Assembly: GCA_036971615.1 (NCBI GenBank)
Contig: JAYKKR010000003.1
Location: 2,356,001-2,420,000 of the forward strand
Reading direction: 5' to 3'
Source: Amyloporia xantha
Lineage: Eukaryota > Basidiomycota > Agaricomycetes > Polyporales > Adustoporiaceae
DNA: 64,000 bases
In this document: piece after piece, positions 60,803 through 64,000 of the stretch
Numbering within the stretch: the first letter of the stretch is position 1
How the letters are laid out: each line of letters starts with the position of its first letter
The notes under the pieces: model-generated
Told to the model about the DNA's origin: nothing
Seen by the model: the letters and a program-made list of their open reading frames with translations, nothing else
Databases searched by the model: none
Made by a program: the position numbers and the translations under genes

Positions 60803-61105
60803 ATGTCGGACGATGTGGCATCCAGCATCATCTCAGTCGCCTGCATTGCCTGTTGTGACGTCTTCGCAGGTATCTGCTTCGACTTTACTAGTGTTCGTGA
60901 GTACAAGACATGTATTACTGTGTCCTAAAGCCATCTCTGAATTTAATTAGGCCATTCGTGCACCGAGCACTTATGCACCGGCAACTGTGGTAGAGAGGAG
61001 TCGACCGCAGAATACGGAGAGCAGGAGCCTCTCCTTACGCAGACTTCAAATGAAGCTCCTAAACTACACCCGCAGATGCAGACACCGAGTTCTCGCGATT
61101 CCTGA
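60803..61105 (+). CDS. Small cysteine-rich protein
   Basis: Two exons (60803-60896, 60951-61105) give 82 residues, joined in phase by a 54-base GT-AG intron. It starts MSDDVASSIISVACIACCDV, continues FAGICFDFTSVRHSCTEHLC and TGNCGREES, then a polar tail with EYGEQEPLLTQ and SSRDS. The N-terminal half is hydrophobic with seven to nine cysteines. This suits palmitoylation or membrane association; there is no typical signal-peptide start. EQEPLL fits the acidic dileucine pattern. Function is unknown; I recall no named family. The in-phase intron, leader and divergent neighbour support a real gene. Confidence 0.6.
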
Positions 61106-61959
61106 GACCTTAGTCCATGTGAGAACATTCGCCGTGCGTGGTCCTCTTGTGCTTATTCTATGCCTCGTTCATGCACAGGCATCACATGTACTCATACATC
61201 GTATGCATTATATACTCGCGGCGGTTCGGGAGGCGTCCGTGCGTGTATATTTGTATGTAATGATTCCGATCTACAGAACACTAGATTCTGTACATTTATT
61301 TGATAGTTCAATTCTCTCGCTATTCACATTGAGAAGTATACCTGGACTGTTGTTTCAGTCGTCTATGTATTGTATGATAGGATTCCTTCTTTCCAGGCAA
61401 GGAATAGGTCTGATAAAGCCTTATGAACAGTGGAGGCGGCTTCACATCAGCAAAGCGAATATCGCTGTTGCAGTCATGTACGGTGTAGTAGAATTGACAT
61501 CATTGTGTACTCAAGCTCTATGTATCGTCTGTGGTGATCCACAATCCACCCTTAGCATCGCGAACGCGGACGAACATTGCAGACCATTAATTGCAAGCTC
61601 GCAAACCCTGTAAACTATCTTAAACCGAGAGATATCAAGAAAAGAGAAAGAATCCCCAAAACCGAAAAATGTTCTACACAAGGAACGTCAAAGTAAAGGA
61701 AGGGGTACAGCAGTACATGTACAGCTCGTGAATACGCAACAGCAATGACAGTACTGGGAGCGAAACCAAGCAGGGAGAGTTCTATGCAGTCGAGTCTATG
61801 GGTGTAAATACATAGTCCATGGGATCTAGTGCTTTGCGTCGCACAGAGAGACGTAACGGCAATGATTTATTCGCAATGCCAACGGTAACGATAGAAGCGA
61901 CGGTGAGCGGCCAAAGCACCGGACAGTTCGTAAGAGTACGGCCAGGTAGTATAAAGTTC
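61106..61959. other. Convergent intergenic region
   Basis: Between the small cysteine-rich gene and the 3' end of the glycosyltransferase. A 208-codon plus-strand frame (60987-61613) overlaps the second exon of the small gene in another frame and runs on. It shows no domain and is treated as chance. Confidence 0.45.
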
Positions 61960-64000
61960 TTAGTATGAGAAAATCATGAACCAAGGGTTGAGGACAATCT
62001 GTATAAAGCCGTAAGCAAGGTGCTAATGAGGCAGTAACATATAGTCGCTTACAGGATAGAGGAGATGCGACCCTGCAACAATTCTGCAAAACAGCGGTGG
62101 CAATCAGTATGGCAGTATCATAAATGTATATTAGAACTTACGCCAAGGGAAGGATGACTGCCCAATCCCAACCGGAAATTTGCCATCCCGACGGTATGAA
62201 GTCCAAAGTCATGATGACCATGAGGACGCACAGAAGGAAGGAGATGACAAGCGCGATCCAGAATCGCTTGAGGATCTTGGGTACTTCGAGCCAGAAATTA
62301 GACCGCTCGACTTCCTTCTTCGTCGCGCCCCAGGTGATGTTGTACGAGAACAAATGGGCGAGCAGCGCTTGTGAAAGGTGGATCGACAAACCGCCGAAGA
62401 AGAAGAAAGCTGTCAAGGGGGTCATGTCAATCCACGGACAACGCGTAATGCATACCAAACACGTACAAGAATGGCACCCAGGTCAGATTCTCCAGTAACG
62501 AATCGAACAAGCTGCGTTGGCCGAGACGGTACTCCAACAGAGTGAAGCCGACATTACCCGCTCCAGGGAAGACGACGGTACAAGCGAGCCAGATCTCGAA
62601 ACTGTGTTCGTAGAAGCCATCAACCTAAGAATGATTATCGTGAGGTCAACTATCAATTCATCAGAGAGCAAACAAATACTCACAGGCAGATTCCAACCAA
62701 GTAAAAGATAATTTAGGATCGACAAGAGAGCAGAAGCAGCAATACCATCTAGCAGCGAGAGGATGAGCCACAAATGTCGACGTCAGTCTGGGTACACTAC
62801 TCACAGTACGAAAACATGTCTGTGATATGCCTGTCAGAACCTCTGCGTACTCACTAAACAAAAACGATGACGTACAGGAAAGCATGCTGATCTTGTAGTG
62901 GACAGGTGCAGCAGACCAGATAAAGGTGTGCAGCTGTTTGGTGATAGGGCCCACGCGCCACCAGTAAAAGAGGGGGTTGAAGATGAGTTCGTTGCAGCCT
63001 GTATTACGAGTTCAGCGAAAGTAGATAAAGAGTCTGCGTCAACATACCATAAGCATACTTCTGCCATCTGTTCAACTCGTCATCGCACGTCAACGAGACA
63101 CCCTCCTTGAAGCCGCCCTCCGAATAGGTCGACCACCGGATGATGTATCCCTTGAGCTGCAACCGCAAGGCCATGTCAAAATCCTCAGACACATTCGTCT
63201 CTGACCAGATCTTCTTGACCCCATCGACAGGGTCGACGAACGCGGCGTCCTGCAACGCAGACCAGCGAAGGAATGCATTGTGCCCGACGAAAGGCGCGAC
63301 TTCGCCATTGGCAGCGCCCATGGAGATACACTTATTGATCCTGCGTGTGAAATGTGCGATGCCGTTCTCGAAGTAGTGATGGGCGACCTGCATGACGTCC
63401 GACTCATGCTGGATGATCGCAACCTCGGGGCACTCGTACAGCTCGCGCGCCGCATCGCGGAAACAGTCCTCAGGAACGATGGTATCCGAGTCCACGATCA
63501 AGATGATCTCGCCGACGCGGATGGCCTTGCCGTTGCAAGCCCATGGCCTCCATCTGCCTCCGCTTTCCTCGAAGATTTCCTCGACAGCCATGTTCATCGC
63601 CTTGTCCTCCAAGGGCTCATCATCTGGGTCCTCACCTCCGCGAGCCGCTATCTCTGCTTCGAGAGCAAGCAGATGTTTCTCAAGCTTGAGCGAGAGCGCC
63701 AAACCGTAGTTCATGTTGGACGCCTTCTTGAATCGCCCAGCACGCTTGTAGCCATCAGGAGAGTTGTCATGCGGGGGACGCGCGACCCAGCCGATGTTGT
63801 GATCCGCGTAAAAGGCGATACGCTCCGCACGGTCCGCCTCGGAGAGGAGCTGGAGCCCATCGTCGTGGACAAAGATCGAGGAAGTGCCACCCTGGCGCGC
63901 ATAGGTCTGCATCGCCTTCTTGAGGGAGTAGACCGAGGGACCACTGATAGAAGGAACATTGGACAGTTAGTCACCGGCCAAAACGTCCGAGCAGGAACCC
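61960..64000 (-). CDS. Family 2 glycosyltransferase, membrane, 5'-partial
   Basis: The 3' part of a multi-exon gene that continues beyond the right edge. From 63943 it reads GPSVYSLKKAMQTYARQGG, SIFVHDDGLQLL, HNIGWVARPPHDNSPDGY, RFKKASNMNYGLALSLKL, the donor/metal motif IILIVDSDTIVPED, then SETNVSEDFDMALRLQLKG (acceptor/base ED) and NRWQKYAYGCNELIFNP, the QxxRW-like site with RWQK. Then come helices MWLILSLLDGIAASALLSIL, LVISFLLCVLMVIMTLDF and a C-terminal IVLNPWFMIFSY. Introns such as 62999-63047 join in phase. Known: processive GT2 enzymes with membrane channels, relatives of cellulose, chitin and hyaluronan synthases. The polysaccharide made is not predictable. The intron before 63943 has its donor outside or at the very edge. 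Confidence 0.88.

Noticed and set aside
60987..61613. 208-codon plus-strand frame
   Set aside because: Overlaps the second exon of the small cysteine-rich gene in another frame; no domain.
63944..63974. 31-base intron at the right edge of the GT2 gene
   Set aside because: Too short to splice; more likely the donor lies beyond the window.

Overview
The window is nuclear DNA of a filamentous basidiomycete, most likely an agaricomycete (polypore-like). Protein-coding genes are cut by many short GT-AG introns of about 45-70 bases. The strongest taxonomic hint is a set of DUF6533-type multi-membrane-span genes, a family expanded in mushrooms. All gene models were joined by eye from open frames and splice sites, so internal exon borders are predictions.

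Region 1 (1-18.9 kb) is accessory-looking. It starts with the 3' half of an aldo/keto reductase whose catalytic N-terminal half is not visible. It continues with a minus-strand array of DUF6533 genes and decayed copies. Two segmental duplications lie inside it: about 3.93-5.33 kb resembles 13.12-14.53 kb, and pieces of 7.2-9.76 kb resemble 16.98-18.65 kb. A near-perfect foldback element with arms of about 200 bases sits at 9841-10513.

Region 2 (18.9-27.3 kb) holds two recognisable minus-strand genes: a WDR48/Bun107-type WD40 protein with a DUF3337 C-terminus, and a hexose transporter of the major facilitator superfamily. Region 3 (27.3-32.6 kb) is largely gene-poor, with a locally GC-rich stretch in which I support no gene.

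Region 4 (32.6-45 kb) is a housekeeping block: a PIN-domain protein, prefoldin subunit 5, an intron-containing tRNA-Gly(CCC), a CCCH/RBR E3 ubiquitin ligase ending in a CaaX-like box, and translation factor eIF3a. Region 5 (45.1-54.4 kb) holds the four-repeat calcium channel Cch1, transcribed towards eIF3a and divergently from the mitochondrial assembly chaperone Cbp3.

Region 6 (54.4-64 kb) holds a plus-strand DUF6533 gene, a circularly permuted nucleolar GTPase (Grn1/GNL3 type), a small cysteine-rich protein, and the 3' part of a membrane GT2 glycosyltransferase that runs off the right edge.

No operon-like or CRISPR-like system is present, as expected for a fungal chromosome. The most unusual items are the foldback element, the decaying DUF6533 array with its co-duplicated unknown exons, the RBR ligase with a possible prenylation motif, the 37-base intron or frameshift in eIF3a, and the Asn-Glu-Glu-Glu pore of Cch1.
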